From: Pictodentalium vernedei
Lineage: Eukaryota; Mollusca; Scaphopoda; Dentaliida; Dentaliidae
Direction: 5' to 3'
Length of the DNA: 64,000 nt
Assembly: GCA_031216915.1 (NCBI GenBank)
Contig: CM062292.1
Span: 70,188,956 to 70,252,955, forward strand
The position numbers and the translations under genes were made by a program. This document shows positions 63,855 to 64,000 of the stretch, one piece after another. The first letter of the stretch is position 1. Every line of letters starts with the position of its first letter. The notes under the pieces are model-generated. The model searched no databases. It was not told the DNA's origin and saw only the letters and a program-made list of their open reading frames with translations.

Positions 63855-64000
63855 TTTGATGTGCTGTTCTGAGAACTCCATTGAGACTATAGAATAACAG
63901 CCTATCATTTGAGTCACACACTCTTTGAACAAGATGATTCAGTGAATCTATTTTAACATTTATCTGTGGCTCATCGAGTCGGGGGAGAACGGAGCAGAAT

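Overview
This window looks like intergenic DNA from an animal nuclear genome, most likely a marine invertebrate (a lophotrochozoan such as a mollusc is my best guess, at low confidence). The reasons are AT-rich sequence, no operon-like gene packing, many non-LTR retrotransposon relics, tRNA-headed SINEs sharing the body motif GTCCTTGGGCAAGACACTT, and very dense short inverted-repeat DNA elements. I found no intact host protein gene, tRNA gene or rRNA gene. Almost everything that can be identified is a mobile element or a product of one.

Layout. 1-2.7 kb: decayed minus-strand non-LTR retrotransposon (endonuclease + reverse transcriptase) split by a foldback insertion. 3.1-6.9 kb: one giant interrupted palindrome whose arms carry three later insertions (two TA-flanked MITEs and a hAT-like element). 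7-9.4 kb: further MITEs and perfect hairpins. 11.1-14.5 kb: minus-strand SINE, non-LTR RT tail and a decayed Ty3/gypsy gag-pol. 14.8-20 kb: two minisatellites (115-bp and 66-bp units) around a possible LTR/primer-binding site. 20.3-23.3 kb: another endonuclease relic and piggyBac-type MITEs. 23.8-25.4 kb: complete but inactivated Tc1 transposon. 25.1-36.6 kb: a recent direct tandem duplication (about 5.4 kb unit) whose left breakpoint lies inside the Tc1 element; only the second copy carries a 701-bp PIF/Harbinger insertion, so the first copy preserves the empty site. 36.8-39.4 kb: foldback element with about 370-bp arms, filled with nested piggyBac MITEs, a TA MITE and a SINE. 39.7-52.2 kb: SINEs (one with a 5S rRNA-like head), MITEs and an RT relic. 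52.6-57.7 kb: two plus-strand non-LTR relics. 57.7-62.0 kb: a 4.3-kb long-inverted-repeat element with a 6-bp target duplication and promoter-like termini. 62-63.9 kb: minus-strand non-LTR relic and a hAT-like MITE.

The elements interact mainly through nesting, which gives relative ages and, in several places, the exact pre-insertion sequence. Recurrent themes are near-perfect central hairpins inside MITEs, one hairpin core shared by two MITE families with different ends, and SINE families that share a body but have different RNA polymerase III heads. All calls are by eye, and coordinates of decayed elements are approximate to within tens of bases.
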